Assembly: GCF_003203515.1 (NCBI RefSeq)
Contig: NZ_BGNG01000013.1
Location: forward strand, 33,861-97,860
From: Glaciecola sp. KUL10
GTDB lineage: Bacteria; Pseudomonadota; Gammaproteobacteria; Enterobacterales; Alteromonadaceae
Direction: 5' to 3'
DNA length: 64,000 nucleotides
A model generated the notes under the pieces. The model was not told where the DNA came from. It made no database searches and saw only the letters and a list, made by a program, of their open reading frames with translations. Positions 46,486 to 57,883 of the stretch are shown one piece after another. A program made the translations under genes and the position numbers. How positions within the stretch are numbered: position 1 is the stretch's first letter; the number at the start of each line of letters is the position of its first letter.

Positions 46486-47718
46486 TTAACCACCAAAATC
46501 ATCCAACATGATGTTTTCGTCTTCAACACCTAGCTCTTTGAGCATGTTGATAACGGCAGCATTCATCATTGGGGGCCCACACATGTAGAATTCGCAATCT
46601 TCAGGTGCTGGGTGATCTTTAAGATAATTTTCTAGCAATACGTTGTGAATAAAGCCAGTATCACCTTCCCAGTTATCTTCAGGTTGAGGATCTGATAATG
46701 CAACATGCCATTTAAAGTTTTCGTTCTCTGCTTGAAGCATGTCAAAATCTTCAACATAGAACATCTCTCTTAATGAACGTGCACCGTACCAGAATGTCAT
46801 CTTGCGATCAGTTTTAATACGACGAAGTTGGTCAAAGATGTGAGAGCGCATCGGTGCCATACCTGCACCACCGCCGACAAATACCATCTCTGCATCTGTT
46901 TCTTTTGCAAAGAACTCACCAAATGGGCCAGAAATTGTGACTTTATCGCCTTTCGTAAGTGACCAGATAAAAGATGACATTTTACCAGCAGGTAGACTCA
47001 AATTATTAGGCGGCGGCGTAGCAATACGCACGTTCAGCATAATAATGCCTTCTTCTTCTGGGTAGTTAGCCATTGAGTAAGCACGGATCGTCTCTTCGTC
47101 TACTTTAGACTCGACGTCGAAGAAACCGAAGTGTTCCCAATCCTTGCGATACTCTTCAGGAATATCGAAGTCTTTATACTTCACATGATGAGGTGGCGCC
47201 TCGATTTGGATGTAACCACCGGCACGGAACGGAACGCTCTCGCCGTCAGGAATCGCTAATTTAAGCTCTTTGATGAAGGTTGCTTCGTTATTGTTAGAAA
47301 TAACTTCACAATCCCACTTTTTAATACCAAATACTTCTTCTGGAAGCTCGATATCCATGTCCTGCTTGATTGATACCTGACAAGATAAACGGCAACCTTC
47401 TTTAGCTTCACGCTTTGATACGTGGTCAAGCTCAGTAGGTAGTATTTCACCACCACCTGTCTTTACGTCTACACGACACTGGCCGCATGAACCACCGCCA
47501 CCACACGCTGACGATACGAAAATACCAGAATCAGCTAGTGCACCTAGTAGCTTACCGCCAGGTGAAGTGGTAATGACGTTATTTGGATCGCCATTAATAG
47601 TAATTTTGACATCACCTTCAGGCACTAATTTCGATTTAGCAAACATGATAATAAACACTAACGCTAGTACGATAGTGATAAACATGCCTACACCGAGATA
47701 GATTTCTACATTATTCAT
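46486..47718 (-). CDS. nqrF: Na+-translocating NADH:quinone reductase subunit F
   Basis: A 410-residue subunit that takes electrons from NADH. It has one N-terminal helix, a 2Fe-2S cluster with C72, C78, C81 and C113 ([13 protein letters not shown]), an FAD domain with [11 protein letters not shown], and an NADH domain with [14 protein letters not shown]. The C terminus is the conserved MLDDFGG. Length and spacing match V. cholerae NqrF (408 residues). It is the last gene of the nqrABCDEF operon, 22 bases after nqrE. Confidence 0.97.
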   Translation of the reverse strand: MNNVEIYLGVGMFITIVLALVFIIMFAKSKLVPEGDVKITINGDPNNVITTSPGGKLLGALADSGIFVSSACGGGGSCGQCRVDVKTGGGEILPTELDHVSKREAKEGCRLSCQVSIKQDMDIELPEEVFGIKKWDCEVISNNNEATFIKELKLAIPDGESVPFRAGGYIQIEAPPHHVKYKDFDIPEEYRKDWEHFGFFDVESKVDEETIRAYSMANYPEEEGIIMLNVRIATPPPNNLSLPAGKMSSFIWSLTKGDKVTISGPFGEFFAKETDAEMVFVGGGAGMAPMRSHIFDQLRRIKTDRKMTFWYGARSLREMFYVEDFDMLQAENENFKWHVALSDPQPEDNWEGDTGFIHNVLLENYLKDHPAPEDCEFYMCGPPMMNAAVINMLKELGVEDENIMLDDFGG

Positions 47719-47740
47719 TTATCTATACTCCTTGAGCGCC

Positions 47741-48349
47741 TTAAAGCGCGATACCTGTGAATGACTGGAAGCCAAGCGCCATCAAACCAGCGATCATAAA
47801 CACAGAACCTAATCCACGAATACCATCTGGCATATCAGCATATTTTAACTTCTCACGAACGGCAGCTAGTAATACGATTGCAATTGCCCAACCCAAGCCA
47901 CTTCCGACACCGTATACAATAGATTCGGTAAAGTTGTACTCACGTTGCACGGCAAACGCAACACCACCGAATATTGCACAGTTTACGGTGATAAGCGGTA
48001 AGAAGATCCCTAGTGCGTTGTATAAAGCTGGGAAGAACTTGTCCAAAGACATTTCCAGTATTTGAACCAAGGCCGCAATAACGCCGATAAACGTTAAGAA
48101 GTTAAGGAAGCTCAAATCTGCATCTGGAAAGCCAGCCCATGCCAATGCACCAGGTGCAAGGATGTTCACATAGATAACTTGGTTAACAGGTACCGAAATA
48201 CCCAATACTACGATTACCGCAATACCAAGACCGATAGATGTTTTAACTTTTTTAGATACTGCCAAGAAAGTACACATTCCTAAAAATAGTGAAAGTGCCA
48301 TGTTCTCAACAAAAATAGCTCTGATAGCTAGTGCTGCATAATGTTCCAT
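47741..48349 (-). CDS. nqrE: Na+-NQR subunit E
   Basis: A 202-residue protein with six membrane helices of the RnfA/NqrE type. It starts [20 protein letters not shown] and contains the conserved LGMCTF and TVNCAIFGG cysteine segments, which in NqrD and NqrE hold the intramembrane iron centre. It starts 4 bases after nqrD. Confidence 0.97.
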   Translation of the reverse strand: MEHYAALAIRAIFVENMALSLFLGMCTFLAVSKKVKTSIGLGIAVIVVLGISVPVNQVIYVNILAPGALAWAGFPDADLSFLNFLTFIGVIAALVQILEMSLDKFFPALYNALGIFLPLITVNCAIFGGVAFAVQREYNFTESIVYGVGSGLGWAIAIVLLAAVREKLKYADMPDGIRGLGSVFMIAGLMALGFQSFTGIAL

Positions 48350-48353
48350 GTGC

Positions 48354-48986
48354 TTACTCCTTCGGCTCTACTTGTTCTGGACGGATAGTTCTGATGAACC
48401 AGATCAAACCGCCGATTAGGAAGAATGAGCTAAATGGTAAAATCAATAGTCCATTACCTTGATACCAACCACCGTTTTGAACCAATGGCAGAATTTCAAA
48501 TCCTAAGATCGTACCGAAACCTGCTAACTCTTTAATTGTACCGATAACGATAAGTACAAAAGAGTAACCAAGGCCGTTGCCGATACCGTCTAAGAAGCTC
48601 ATACCTGGAGGCGACTTCATGGCGTATGCTTCTGCACGTCCCATTACGATACAGTTGGTGATAATCAAACCAACAAATACCGAAAGCTGTTTCGAAATTT
48701 CGTACGAATAAGCTTTGAGCACTTGGTCAACAACGATTACAAGTGATGCAATGATCGTCATTTGGATGATGATACGCACACTTGAGGGGATTTGATTGCG
48801 AATAAGTGAGATAAACAAGTTCGAAAACGCACATACAGTTGTTAGTGCTAAAGACATAACAAGTGCAGTTTCTAACTTGGTAGTAATCGCCAATGCAGAG
48901 CAGATACCTAGTACGTGCAATGCGATTGGGTTACTGTCAATAATCGGCCCGAACAGGGCTTTTTTCATTTCTTTAACGTCAGCCAT
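48354..48986 (-). CDS. nqrD: Na+-NQR subunit D
   Basis: A 210-residue six-helix subunit, partner of NqrE. It begins with a charged region ([20 protein letters not shown]) followed by [11 protein letters not shown], and has the [14 protein letters not shown] block. The cysteines in LGICSA and TNCIV match those that bind the shared iron centre. Spacing to nqrC and nqrE is tight, as expected for one operon. Confidence 0.97.
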   Translation of the reverse strand: MADVKEMKKALFGPIIDSNPIALHVLGICSALAITTKLETALVMSLALTTVCAFSNLFISLIRNQIPSSVRIIIQMTIIASLVIVVDQVLKAYSYEISKQLSVFVGLIITNCIVMGRAEAYAMKSPPGMSFLDGIGNGLGYSFVLIVIGTIKELAGFGTILGFEILPLVQNGGWYQGNGLLILPFSSFFLIGGLIWFIRTIRPEQVEPKE

Positions 48987-48995
48987 TGTTCTGCC

Positions 48996-49775
48996 TTATG
49001 ATTTCCAAGATTGATTTTTGAGGTAAGGACCAAAACCGTTATCACTCATCCAATAAACAAGTGTGTTTTGCACGCCATTACTCGTAAGAGTTGCACCAGA
49101 AAGCGCATCAACTGCATACTCATCGCCTGGTTTAACGCCTTTTTTCACTTGAACAGCCACTTCACCGTCTTTATACAACTTAATACCGTCCCACTTTTCT
49201 TGCCATGCTGGGTTTTGAATTTCACCACCCAATCCTGGCGTTTCTTTGTGTTGGTAATAGATAAGTTCACGAACTGTTTTACCGTCGCTATCGATAGCAA
49301 GTAAACCGTACATCAAATCCCAAAGACCACTTCCGTGGACGGGTAAAATAATGCGAGACACTGCGCCTTGCTCATCTTTGATGTGGTAAACGTTTGCTAC
49401 GTTTGCACGTCTATTGAAACCAGCAGGTGCACCCTCGACTTGAACAGAAGTGCTAGGGTCCTTGGATACTTTTCCGTACATATCGTATGGTTTACCAGTG
49501 CCTTCCGCAGGGTTTGCAACGTACTCGCCGGTATCAAGGTTTACAAATTTCTCCTCGACACGCTCGTCGTAGATTTTAGCGATATCAGCTTTGGATACTG
49601 CTTCGCCTGCTAAACCAGCCGCTTTTAAGATATTGCTTTGCTTATCTAGCGCAGCATTTGTGTTTTGTAACGAGCGCAAACCTACGGCTGCGCCAGATAC
49701 AACAATTGAACAAGCCAAACATACTGCTACAACGATGCCGACTGTTTTTCCTAAGGTTTCTTTTTTAGCCGACAC
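48996..49775 (-). CDS. nqrC: Na+-NQR subunit C
   Basis: A 259-residue subunit with a single N-terminal helix and a large periplasmic FMN domain. The SGATLTSNG motif includes T229, which corresponds to the Thr carrying covalent FMN in V. cholerae. The attachment is made by ApbE, encoded just downstream. Its start overlaps the end of nqrB by 11 bases. Confidence 0.97.
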   Translation of the reverse strand: MSAKKETLGKTVGIVVAVCLACSIVVSGAAVGLRSLQNTNAALDKQSNILKAAGLAGEAVSKADIAKIYDERVEEKFVNLDTGEYVANPAEGTGKPYDMYGKVSKDPSTSVQVEGAPAGFNRRANVANVYHIKDEQGAVSRIILPVHGSGLWDLMYGLLAIDSDGKTVRELIYYQHKETPGLGGEIQNPAWQEKWDGIKLYKDGEVAVQVKKGVKPGDEYAVDALSGATLTSNGVQNTLVYWMSDNGFGPYLKNQSWKS

Positions 49776-50976
49776 GTGCCATTCTCCGTTTAATATTGCT
49801 TTGTGCTACAAAGTAGTCAAATAAAGGCGCCCAAAGGTTGGCGAATAAAATCGCAAGCATAATACCTTCTGGGAAAGCGGGGTTGATTGCACGAATCAAT
49901 ACAGTCATAAGACCGATAAAAAAACCGTACATCCATTTGCCTTGATTGGTGAATGAAGCAGAAACAGGGTCGGTTGCCATAAAGAACATACCAAACGCCA
50001 ATCCGCCAATCACAAAGTGCCAATAGAACGGCATTGCTAAAATGTGGTCAGGGCTAGGTGCGAAGAAGTTAAGCAAGGTAGCAAAGAACGCCACGCCCAA
50101 GCCAACACCTGCTACGATTCGCCAACTAGCGATGCCTAGATACATGATAAATAGACCACCGATCATGATCATCAATGTTGATACTTCACCGACTGAACCT
50201 GGGATTTGACCTAAGAAAGAATTCATCCATAGCCCCATGTCATTGTAGTCCATTGCGCCATTTGCAGCATTTGATAACCAAGTCGCGCCTGAGTAACCAT
50301 CTGCTAATTGCGCTGCAATCCAAGGTTGATCACCCGAGATTTGCGCAGGATATGCAAAGTATAAGAACGCGCGACCAGATAAAGCTGGGTTTAGGAAGTT
50401 ACGGCCTGTGCCACCAAAGATTTCTTTTGCGATAACCACACCGAATGTGATACCCAAAGCAACCTGCCAGAGTGGAATAGTGGCTGGAAGCGTCAACGCA
50501 AACAATACTGACGTTACAAAGAAACCTTCGTTAACTTCGTGCTTGCGAACAGAAGCGAATAAGACTTCCCAAAAACCACCGACCACGAATGTCGTCGCAT
50601 AGATAGGTACAAAGAAACAAGCACCGTATAACAGCATCGAGAACCAACCAGACTCGGCCGTTAAAGTGCCGCCAAGTGCTGAGAAGATACCTGCCTGCCA
50701 GCCGTCATAAATAGCACCACCTGCTTCAATCGCATATGATGCTTGTAGGCCTACGTTATACATACCGTAGAACATGGCTGGGAATGTCGCCATCCAGACC
50801 AAAATCATGATACGTTTTAAATCAATACTGTCTTTAACGTGAGTGTTAGCTTTATTTACTTTGCCTGGCGTATAGAAGATGGTCGCAGCTGCTTCGTACA
50901 GCGCGTAAAACTTCTCATATTTGCCACCTGGTTCAAAATCAGGTTCAACTTTTTCGATTAATGCTTTTAATCCCAT
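49765..50976 (-). CDS. nqrB: Na+-NQR subunit B
   Basis: A 403-residue, ten-helix core subunit. It has the [12 protein letters not shown] motif with T232, matching the covalent FMN site of NqrB, and [20 protein letters not shown] around 187-206, a conserved membrane segment. NqrB also carries riboflavin and the quinone site and forms the Na+ channel. Gene spacing to nqrA is 3 bases. Confidence 0.97.
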   Translation of the reverse strand: MGLKALIEKVEPDFEPGGKYEKFYALYEAAATIFYTPGKVNKANTHVKDSIDLKRIMILVWMATFPAMFYGMYNVGLQASYAIEAGGAIYDGWQAGIFSALGGTLTAESGWFSMLLYGACFFVPIYATTFVVGGFWEVLFASVRKHEVNEGFFVTSVLFALTLPATIPLWQVALGITFGVVIAKEIFGGTGRNFLNPALSGRAFLYFAYPAQISGDQPWIAAQLADGYSGATWLSNAANGAMDYNDMGLWMNSFLGQIPGSVGEVSTLMIMIGGLFIMYLGIASWRIVAGVGLGVAFFATLLNFFAPSPDHILAMPFYWHFVIGGLAFGMFFMATDPVSASFTNQGKWMYGFFIGLMTVLIRAINPAFPEGIMLAILFANLWAPLFDYFVAQSNIKRRMARVG

Positions 50977-50979
50977 GAC

Positions 50980-52320
50980 TTAACCCTCATCTTCTATCGT
51001 GGTTAAAACGCTACGAAGTTCTGGACCGTAGTTATATTTGCCGGGGCAAACGTAGGTACACAAAGCCAAATCTTCTTCGTCTAATTCAAGCGCACCTAAT
51101 TGTTGTGCACCGTCTGTATCACCAGAAAGAATGTCTCGTAATAACAAAGTTGGAATGATATCTAGAGGCATCACTCGCTCGTAGTTGCCAATTGGCACCA
51201 TTGAACGGTCAGAACCATTTGTTGTAGATGTCATATTGAATAGTTTTTTAGGGCTCAAGTGACCTAAATACGCGCGCGTAACAGAATGTTTGTCTGAGCC
51301 TGGTGTAATCCATCCGAAAAATTTCTTTTCTCTGTCTTCTTTGATCAAAGAAACTTGGTAGTGGAAACGACCAAGATAGGCGTGCGGGCCAGATGCATTA
51401 GTGCCGTTGAGTACCGAACCTGAAACAACGCGAACGCCGTCTTCTTTAAGCTCGCCATTCGTTAACTCATCAAGACTTGCACCTAGAACAGTTGTTACGA
51501 GACGAGGATTAGAGGCCATTGGTCCAGCAAGTGCTACCACACGATTATTATCAAGTTTGCCCGTTGCAAATAATGCACCGATAGCAATAACGTCTTGATA
51601 ACCGACGTGCCAAACCTGCTTAGTCATACCAACAGGGTCTAAATGATGAATGTGAGTGCCAACTAACCCAGCAGGATGTGGTCCAGCAAACTCATTAACT
51701 TCGACTTTCGCATCGCCAGCAGGCACATCTGCATTCGGCGCTTTGCTCACAAATACTTTGCCTTCAGTCAGTTTACCCAGTACTTTAAGGCCAAACTCAA
51801 AGTCTTGTTTGCGTTCAGAAATAATTAACGTTGGCTCTGCAGCAAGCGGATTAGTGTCCATGGCTGACACAAATACCGAAGATGGCTTTGCATCTAACTT
51901 TGGTGAACGGCTAAATGGACGCGTGCGAATAGCCGTCCACATGCCAGAATCTACCAGCTGCGTAACGACTTTTTCGCGCTCGACACTTTCCAATGCAGCT
52001 GCGTCAAAAGCATCAAAAGTAACTTCATCGTCACCTTCAATTTTAACCACAACTGATTGAAGCACGCGTCGTGCACCACGGTTGACTTCGATGACTTCTC
52101 CAGAAGCAGGTGCGACAAACTTCACACCTGGGTTCTTTTTGTCTTCAAAAAGCATGTCGCCTTTTTTGACTTTGTCACCTACTTGCACATGCATCGTAGG
52201 ACGCATGCCAATGTACTCTTCGCCAAGAACAGCGACTTTTGAGACATTGGGCCCTTGATGGACCTTCTGCTCAGGTGCGCCTTCTATTGGAAGATCGAGA
52301 CCTTTCTTAATTTTTATCAT
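50980..52320 (-). CDS. nqrA: Na+-NQR subunit A
   Basis: A 446-residue cytosolic subunit, the same length as V. cholerae NqrA. It starts [20 protein letters not shown], and the biotinyl-lipoyl-like N-terminal domain and [20 protein letters not shown] region are typical. The ATG at 52320 is taken over an upstream start at 52425, which would add 35 residues unlike the family. The ribosome site is weak. It is the first gene of nqrABCDEF; the promoter should lie in the gene-free stretch above. Confidence 0.97.
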   Translation of the reverse strand: MIKIKKGLDLPIEGAPEQKVHQGPNVSKVAVLGEEYIGMRPTMHVQVGDKVKKGDMLFEDKKNPGVKFVAPASGEVIEVNRGARRVLQSVVVKIEGDDEVTFDAFDAAALESVEREKVVTQLVDSGMWTAIRTRPFSRSPKLDAKPSSVFVSAMDTNPLAAEPTLIISERKQDFEFGLKVLGKLTEGKVFVSKAPNADVPAGDAKVEVNEFAGPHPAGLVGTHIHHLDPVGMTKQVWHVGYQDVIAIGALFATGKLDNNRVVALAGPMASNPRLVTTVLGASLDELTNGELKEDGVRVVSGSVLNGTNASGPHAYLGRFHYQVSLIKEDREKKFFGWITPGSDKHSVTRAYLGHLSPKKLFNMTSTTNGSDRSMVPIGNYERVMPLDIIPTLLLRDILSGDTDGAQQLGALELDEEDLALCTYVCPGKYNYGPELRSVLTTIEDEG

Positions 52321-52766
52321 AGTTAATTGACTACTCTTTATAGATACCAATCTGAATACGCCTGTCATATTTAGGCGTTTTACACGACATCCCAAATATT
52401 CAGTAAGCGGATTAAAATTGGCCACTGCTCAAATAATAAAATCACTTTAAAACATACACATAAATAGCTTAGTTCAGTATTCAACGGACCAAGCATCACG
52501 GTAGTTTCTTATTATTATGTGTGGTTTAAAAGTGGCTGTACGTCAAGGATTGATGCAAAAAATGAACAAGTGTTTTGCTATCCATACCTTGAATGCGCGG
52601 GATTTTAGCATTAACACACCCAAAAAGGCTATGCTAAATGCGTGATAAGCCCCATTTTTCTATCGCATTTGTCCATTAATTATTCCACCAAGGCACTCTC
52701 AAGCCTTGATGGAACGGGCATTTTGTTCGTATTTTAATCAACCGGTCAATGTGTAAAAAATCTTGA
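52321..52766. promoter_or_regulatory. Gene-free region upstream of nqrA; presumed nqr promoter region
   Basis: About 450 bases separate the nqrA start from the fabV stop, both on the minus strand. The nqr promoter must be here. A TTGAAT with TATGTG 16 bases later (minus strand, around 52460-52485) is a possible sigma-70 pair, but it is weak. No regulator site or riboswitch was recognised. No clear fabV terminator stem was seen. Confidence 0.4.
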
Positions 52767-53948
52767 CTACGACCAATCTACTAATGGATCTACATCGGCT
52801 TCATAATCAACACCTTTAATTGCGAAACCAAAGAGGTTTAAAAACTCGGTGTTGTATCCAGCATAGTCACTTAATTCATGGAAGTTATCTTGAGTAACTT
52901 TATCCCATAGTGCTTTTATTTTTGCTTGTGTCGCATCGTTCGTTTCTTTTCCATCCATGCGGAAACGGTTTAACTCATCTGTAGGGGGATTGTCAGTGAA
53001 AAGTCTTTCGTTGAACAAACCTGCAATCTGTTCAATACAACCCTCATGGGTTCCCTCTTGTTTCATTACTTTGTAAATCAACGAAATATAGAGTGGCATG
53101 ACGGGAATAGCAGAGCTTGCTTGAGTTACAAGTGCTTTAAGAGACGACACGTTAGCTTGTACATTTAATGCACTGGCGTCTTGCATAATGGCTTGTGCCG
53201 CACGATCTAAATCTTCTTTTGCACGGCCGATCGTAGCTTGCCCATAGATAGGCCAAGTCAATTCTTTGCCAATATACGTATATGCCGTTGTTTTACAACC
53301 TTCAGCCAAAACACCTGCTGCATTAAGTTGAGACAACCAGCGCTGCCAATCTTCACCACCCATGACCTTTACTGTGTCTGCAATTTCTTTTTCGTTTGCA
53401 GGTTCAAGGGTTATTTCATGTACTTTGTCTTTATCGGTATCGTAGGTTTTTGTGGTGTAGGCCTGCCCAACAGGTTTAAGTGTCGATTTAAATACCTCGC
53501 CTGTTTCAGGGTCTGTTCTTCTAGGAGAGGCAAGACTGTAGATAACCAAGTCAACTTTGCCCAAGTCTTGTTTGATTTTATCGATCGTCGCGGTTTTTAG
53601 TTCATCAGAGAAAGCATCGCCATTGAGTGAGTCGGCATATAGGCCAGCTTGTTTTGCTTCATTGTGAAAAGCAGCGGTATTGTACCAACCTGCCGTGCCT
53701 GTTTTTCTTTCACTTGGTTGTTTTTCAAAGCAAATTCCCAAGGTTTTTGAGCCGTAACCAAAAGCAGCCGTTATACGCGATGCAAGCCCATAACCTGTTG
53801 AACAACCAATCACTAATACGTTTTTGGGGCCTTCTTGCTCGAAGCCAAGCGATTTTATGTATTCAATTTGATTGCTGACACTTTGCGCACACCCCACTGG
53901 ATGGGCATTTGTACAAATAAAACCACGAACTTTTGGCTTGATAACCAT
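52767..53948 (-). CDS. fabV: Trans-2-enoyl-ACP/CoA reductase FabV
   Basis: A 393-residue single-domain enoyl reductase of the FabV type. It starts MVIKPKVRGFICTNAHPVGC, with an NADH-binding motif VLVIGCSTGYGLASRI and an LASPRRTDPETGEVF block. The active-site segment is YTYIGKELTWPIYGQATIGR with a Tyr-x8-Lys pair. It completes fatty-acid elongation cycles, and the enzyme class is resistant to triclosan. It stands alone, with an AGGAG ribosome site before the ATG. Confidence 0.96.
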   Translation of the reverse strand: MVIKPKVRGFICTNAHPVGCAQSVSNQIEYIKSLGFEQEGPKNVLVIGCSTGYGLASRITAAFGYGSKTLGICFEKQPSERKTGTAGWYNTAAFHNEAKQAGLYADSLNGDAFSDELKTATIDKIKQDLGKVDLVIYSLASPRRTDPETGEVFKSTLKPVGQAYTTKTYDTDKDKVHEITLEPANEKEIADTVKVMGGEDWQRWLSQLNAAGVLAEGCKTTAYTYIGKELTWPIYGQATIGRAKEDLDRAAQAIMQDASALNVQANVSSLKALVTQASSAIPVMPLYISLIYKVMKQEGTHEGCIEQIAGLFNERLFTDNPPTDELNRFRMDGKETNDATQAKIKALWDKVTQDNFHELSDYAGYNTEFLNLFGFAIKGVDYEADVDPLVDWS

Positions 53949-54059
53949 GCTGACTTCTCCTTTGGTTAGATATAACCGTCAATCTCACTTTTTAAATTGC
54001 GCGTATTGTAGGGGCATCGCTCATAAAAACAAATCAGATCAGCAAAATGATTAACGCTT

Positions 54060-54611
54060 TTACGCAGGATTTTGTGTATATCTAACAATCCGCTTCGCAA
54101 GATGGGTACCAGATACGTAGCCGAGATACGCTGCGACAAGCCAGTACCAGCCGTTTTGCATATCGATATGCTCATCCCAATATTGAAACCAAACAAACGC
54201 ACTGACTAGATTCATGATGCCGTTTACGAAGATATCCACGATGGCATTGATAAGTTGATGAAGACTAAAATTACCGGAAATAGTAGATAAACTAAAGTTA
54301 GTAATAAAACCGAAAATTTCTTTAACTTCAATCACCACAAAGGTAATTAGCGCCATCAGACCGTAAAAACCGCCGCCGAAATAAAGCCATTTATCGAAGA
54401 CACCCTCATCTATATTCTTGGGGATACTTCTTTTTTGTTTTTTATCATAGCTAGTTTTCATTTCGTCTAGCGCAACATCCAACTCATCCTCGTCATAAAG
54501 CTCAGGAAGGCGCTTTGTCACTATCGCTCGACTAAAAATGATTGCGGTGACGGCACAAACGGGTACAAAACTCATTAGCGCGACATTTATAACTTCGGAC
54601 CAATTTAACAT
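54060..54611 (-). CDS. Membrane protein of unknown function
   Basis: A 183-residue protein with an N-terminal helix (VINVALMSFVPVCAVTAIIF), an acidic-basic cytosolic stretch with LYDEDELDVALDEMKTSYDK, then about three more hydrophobic segments. The C terminus is polar. No family was recognised. It lies 31 bases past the TRAP binding-protein gene on the same strand, so it may be part of that operon. It is not a TRAP DctQ (those have a different helix pattern and one is already present). Confidence 0.7.
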   Translation of the reverse strand: MLNWSEVINVALMSFVPVCAVTAIIFSRAIVTKRLPELYDEDELDVALDEMKTSYDKKQKRSIPKNIDEGVFDKWLYFGGGFYGLMALITFVVIEVKEIFGFITNFSLSTISGNFSLHQLINAIVDIFVNGIMNLVSAFVWFQYWDEHIDMQNGWYWLVAAYLGYVSGTHLAKRIVRYTQNPA

Positions 54612-54642
54612 GTGTTATCCTTAACTTGATGCATTGCGCTTA

Positions 54643-55758
54643 CTAACGGTTCTTATAATATTCCTGCTCTGACATTCGGTGATATTCTTTTGCATCATTA
54701 TAAAATGCAAGGTAAGAAGCGTAAATTTTCGCAAACTGCTCGTCATTTGCAACTTGTTGCTCAATGACCTTTTGGCTGGCAGCCTTTAATGCTTCCATAA
54801 CATCATCAGGTAAAGGGCGAACGTCAATGCCGTGCTGCTCGATAAGTTGCTTCATTGCATTTGGGTTGCGCGCGGTATATTCGTCCAGCATATCTTGATT
54901 AGCTGCTCTGGTCGCCACCTCAACGATTTTTTGAAGATCTTTTGGTAGCGCTTCAAAAGCTTGTTTATTAACGGTGAACTCTAATAATGTTCCCGGTTCA
55001 TGCCAGCCACTGTGGTAATAGTACTTTGCCGCTTTGTGTAAACCAAATGCAAGGTCGTTGTATGGTCCAACCCACTCTGTAGCGTCAATTGCGCCTGTTT
55101 GCAGAGATGTAAAAAGCTCGCCACCGGTAAGCGTGACAGGTAAACCACCGACTTCTTTAAATACTTCACCGCCAAGGCCTGGAATACGCATTTTTAGGCC
55201 TTGAATGTCCGCTATAGAATTAATTTCTTTTTTAAACCAACCCGCCATTTGAACACCAGAATTACCACCAGCAAAGGGGATAACGCCGTATGGTTCATAT
55301 AGCTCTCGCCACAACGCCATGCCATCGCCATAGTGAAGCCAAGCATTCATTTCTGTTGCATTCATACCAAAAGGTATAGCAGAAAAAATTGGGGCAGCAG
55401 GCATTTTCCCTTTCCAATAATATGCGCCGGCGTGGCCCATTTCAGCCGTGCCATTGGATACCGCATCAAATACCTCAAATCCGGGTACAAGTTCACCCGC
55501 ACCATACACTCTTACTTGCAGTCTACCGTCGGACATTTCATTGACGTAGTTAGCGAATGTTTCAGGGGCCTTTCCTAGACCGGGGAAGTTTTTGGGCCAA
55601 GAAGTCACCAACTTCCATTTGTACTGTTTTGCTTCTGCCTGAGGTGCATTGCTTTGTTTACTCTGTTCATCTGAACCACAAGCCACTAAACTCATCACAA
55701 GGGCAATAACGACTATCAATCGTGAACCAGTGAACGCTAAACCTTTTAAACTGTGCAT
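54643..55758 (-). CDS. TRAP transporter binding protein (DctP/TakP-like), predicted lipoprotein
   Basis: A 371-residue DctP-family protein whose leader ends in LVAC with Cys27, a lipobox, followed by GSDEQSKQSN. Most TRAP receptors of Gram-negative bacteria are free in the periplasm, so a lipid anchor is unusual. The family blocks are present: MRIPGLGGEVFKEVGGLP, DATEWVGPYND and GWHEPGTLLEF. Similar blocks in the receptor at 13.3-14.4 kb point to a related 2-oxoacid-like ligand; this is inference. It is the third gene of the operon (order Q-M-P), with AAGGA before the ATG. Confidence 0.92.
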   Translation of the reverse strand: MHSLKGLAFTGSRLIVVIALVMSLVACGSDEQSKQSNAPQAEAKQYKWKLVTSWPKNFPGLGKAPETFANYVNEMSDGRLQVRVYGAGELVPGFEVFDAVSNGTAEMGHAGAYYWKGKMPAAPIFSAIPFGMNATEMNAWLHYGDGMALWRELYEPYGVIPFAGGNSGVQMAGWFKKEINSIADIQGLKMRIPGLGGEVFKEVGGLPVTLTGGELFTSLQTGAIDATEWVGPYNDLAFGLHKAAKYYYHSGWHEPGTLLEFTVNKQAFEALPKDLQKIVEVATRAANQDMLDEYTARNPNAMKQLIEQHGIDVRPLPDDVMEALKAASQKVIEQQVANDEQFAKIYASYLAFYNDAKEYHRMSEQEYYKNR

Positions 55759-55838
55759 GTTAAATCCTTAACAAGTTGAATATTCGCATTTACTTAAAAT
55801 TACTATTTAAAATTACGCAGCCTCGATCAGTCAATCGA

Positions 55839-57203
55839 TTAATAAACAACCGAAGGTAACCACGTGACAATTTGAGGCCAACTAGCCATTAAAATCAAAA
55901 GAAATAATTGGATGGCAATAAATGGCATTACCCCTTTATAGATAGCTTGCGTTTTAATGGAGTCTGGGGCAACTCCCCTTAAATAGAACAACGCAAAGCC
56001 AAAGGGCGGTGTTAAAAATGAAGTCTGTAAATTCACCGCAATCATGATCCCCAACCAAATTGGATCAAGCCCCATCATGATTAAAATCGGCGCGACGATG
56101 GGTACAACAACAAAGGTTATCTCAATAAAATCAAGAATAAAGCCCAATAAAAAAATCACCAGCATTACCAGCAACATAGCCGTAAATGCCCCGCCAGGTA
56201 GCGATTGAAACAAATCGGTTAAAACCTCTTCACCGCCAAAACCTCTGAACACCAAGGAAAATATAGATGCGCCAATGAGTATTAAAAATACCATTGAAGT
56301 CACTTTAGTCGTTTCTTGTGTGATGTATTTTACATTATCAAGACTTAATTTGCGCTTGAGTAAAGCTAGGAATAAAGCACCAACAGCGCCCACTGCAGCG
56401 GCTTCGGTAGGCGTTGCAATACCTGCCAAAATAGAACCCAAGACGGCGACAATAAGCAACAACGGCGGTAATAAAGCCAAGAGCAAGCCAGCAAGGCTTG
56501 CATGTTCATTTTGTTGACCTTGTTTAGGGATTTGCTTGGGAGAAAAGTAACTGATACCCAAGATGTAGAGTAAGTAGAACACCACCAGCAACATGCCTGG
56601 AATCAAAGCACCAACAAATAAATCGCCGACAGAAACACTTTCAGGAGAAAAGATGCCCATATCTAACTGCGCTTTTTGATATGCACTAGATAGCACATCG
56701 CCAAGTAACACGAGCGCAATGGAAGGCGGTATTATTTGCCCTAAGGTGCCGGTTGCACATATGGTGCCCGTTGCTAGTGAGGGAGAATAACCTTGCTTGA
56801 GCATTGTGGGTAAAGACAAAAGCCCCATTGTGACGACCGTTGCACCAACGATCCCCGTAGATGCGGCCAAGAGCATGCCGACTAAAATAACCGAAACAGC
56901 CAAGCCAGTTTTAAATCGCCCCAAAACGGTGGACATCGCAATCAGCAAGTCTTCGGCGATTTTCGCTCGTTCTAAAATCACCCCCATCAATACAAATAAG
57001 GGAACCGCAATCAAGGTTTCGTTACTAATAATGCCAAACAGTCTGCTAGGCGTCGCCAGCAGATAACTTGCATCAAAGACACCAAAAACAATGCCGCCAG
57101 CTGCAAATAACAACGAAACTCCAGCCAAGGTCAAGGCAACAGGGTAACCCAGCATCAAGCAAGCACAAACAGCAAAGAAAAGTAAAAAGGCTAACCATTC
57201 CAT
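55839..57203 (-). CDS. TRAP transporter large membrane subunit (DctM type), second set
   Basis: A 454-residue DctM-type protein with the family motifs TLIAVPLFVLMGVILERAKI, VILVGMLLAASTGIVGATVV and GTLGQIIPPSIALVLLGD. It is 28 residues longer than the first DctM in this window, mainly from an extended loop around SSAYQKAQLDMGIFSPESVS. It is the Na+-coupled transport subunit. Its ATG shares one base with the DctQ stop (TAATG), as in the first set. Confidence 0.94.
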   Translation of the reverse strand: MEWLAFLLFFAVCACLMLGYPVALTLAGVSLLFAAGGIVFGVFDASYLLATPSRLFGIISNETLIAVPLFVLMGVILERAKIAEDLLIAMSTVLGRFKTGLAVSVILVGMLLAASTGIVGATVVTMGLLSLPTMLKQGYSPSLATGTICATGTLGQIIPPSIALVLLGDVLSSAYQKAQLDMGIFSPESVSVGDLFVGALIPGMLLVVFYLLYILGISYFSPKQIPKQGQQNEHASLAGLLLALLPPLLLIVAVLGSILAGIATPTEAAAVGAVGALFLALLKRKLSLDNVKYITQETTKVTSMVFLILIGASIFSLVFRGFGGEEVLTDLFQSLPGGAFTAMLLVMLVIFLLGFILDFIEITFVVVPIVAPILIMMGLDPIWLGIMIAVNLQTSFLTPPFGFALFYLRGVAPDSIKTQAIYKGVMPFIAIQLFLLILMASWPQIVTWLPSVVY

Positions 57204-57730
57204 TATTGTTTTTCCTGTTTTGCTTTGCCGCCAAACAAAATACTGCCTTGTTTAATTAGCTCAGATAGCCCCTGCAGACTCAGGGTAATAGAAAAAACTA
57301 AAATAAATGACTTCAACACATACAAAAACGGTAAACCGCCCGACTCTCTAGAACCCTCGAGATTTGCCCAAGATTCAATTACATAGTCCCAACTGACGAC
57401 GGTAATAAATATACTCGTTGGCAATAAAAAGAATAAGGTACCGAAGAAGTTAACCATCGCCTTTCGCCGCTCAGAAAACTGACGATAAAACACATCAACT
57501 CTAACATGGCCATCTTGTTGATAGGTGTAGGCTGCGCCCACTAAAAAAACGGCTGCGTGCAAGTAGGTCACTGACTCTTGCATGGCGATCCATCCCACAT
57601 TAAAGACATAACGCAGAACGACGACAGAAAACATTAATAAAGCCATTACCAATGTCAGATAGCTTACGAGCTTACCCAACACCTTATTAAATGATGATAT
57701 TGCAATGTGGAGAGAATACAGTCCTTGCAT
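57203..57730 (-). CDS. TRAP transporter small membrane subunit (DctQ type), second set
   Basis: A 175-residue DctQ-type protein with four helices. The conserved loop WIAMQESVTYLHAAVFLVGA followed by GHVRVDVFYRQF corresponds to the loop in the first set. It opens the operon, with the promoter upstream of 57730. Its C-terminal KQEKQ tail overlaps the DctM start by one base. Confidence 0.92.
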   Translation of the reverse strand: MQGLYSLHIAISSFNKVLGKLVSYLTLVMALLMFSVVVLRYVFNVGWIAMQESVTYLHAAVFLVGAAYTYQQDGHVRVDVFYRQFSERRKAMVNFFGTLFFLLPTSIFITVVSWDYVIESWANLEGSRESGGLPFLYVLKSFILVFSITLSLQGLSELIKQGSILFGGKAKQEKQ

Positions 57731-57883
57731 AACTAACTTTTTGTTTATTATGTTTTTATTGCGTTAGTTTGCCATACTTAGTGGGCGATCGGTACTTCAA
57801 TTGAGCGAAGCTTTTGGGTAAAGACGTTTTTGAGATGTAATTTTCGGTATTATTTGTGGTAGGTGCAACTTCTTAAAGTGCGT

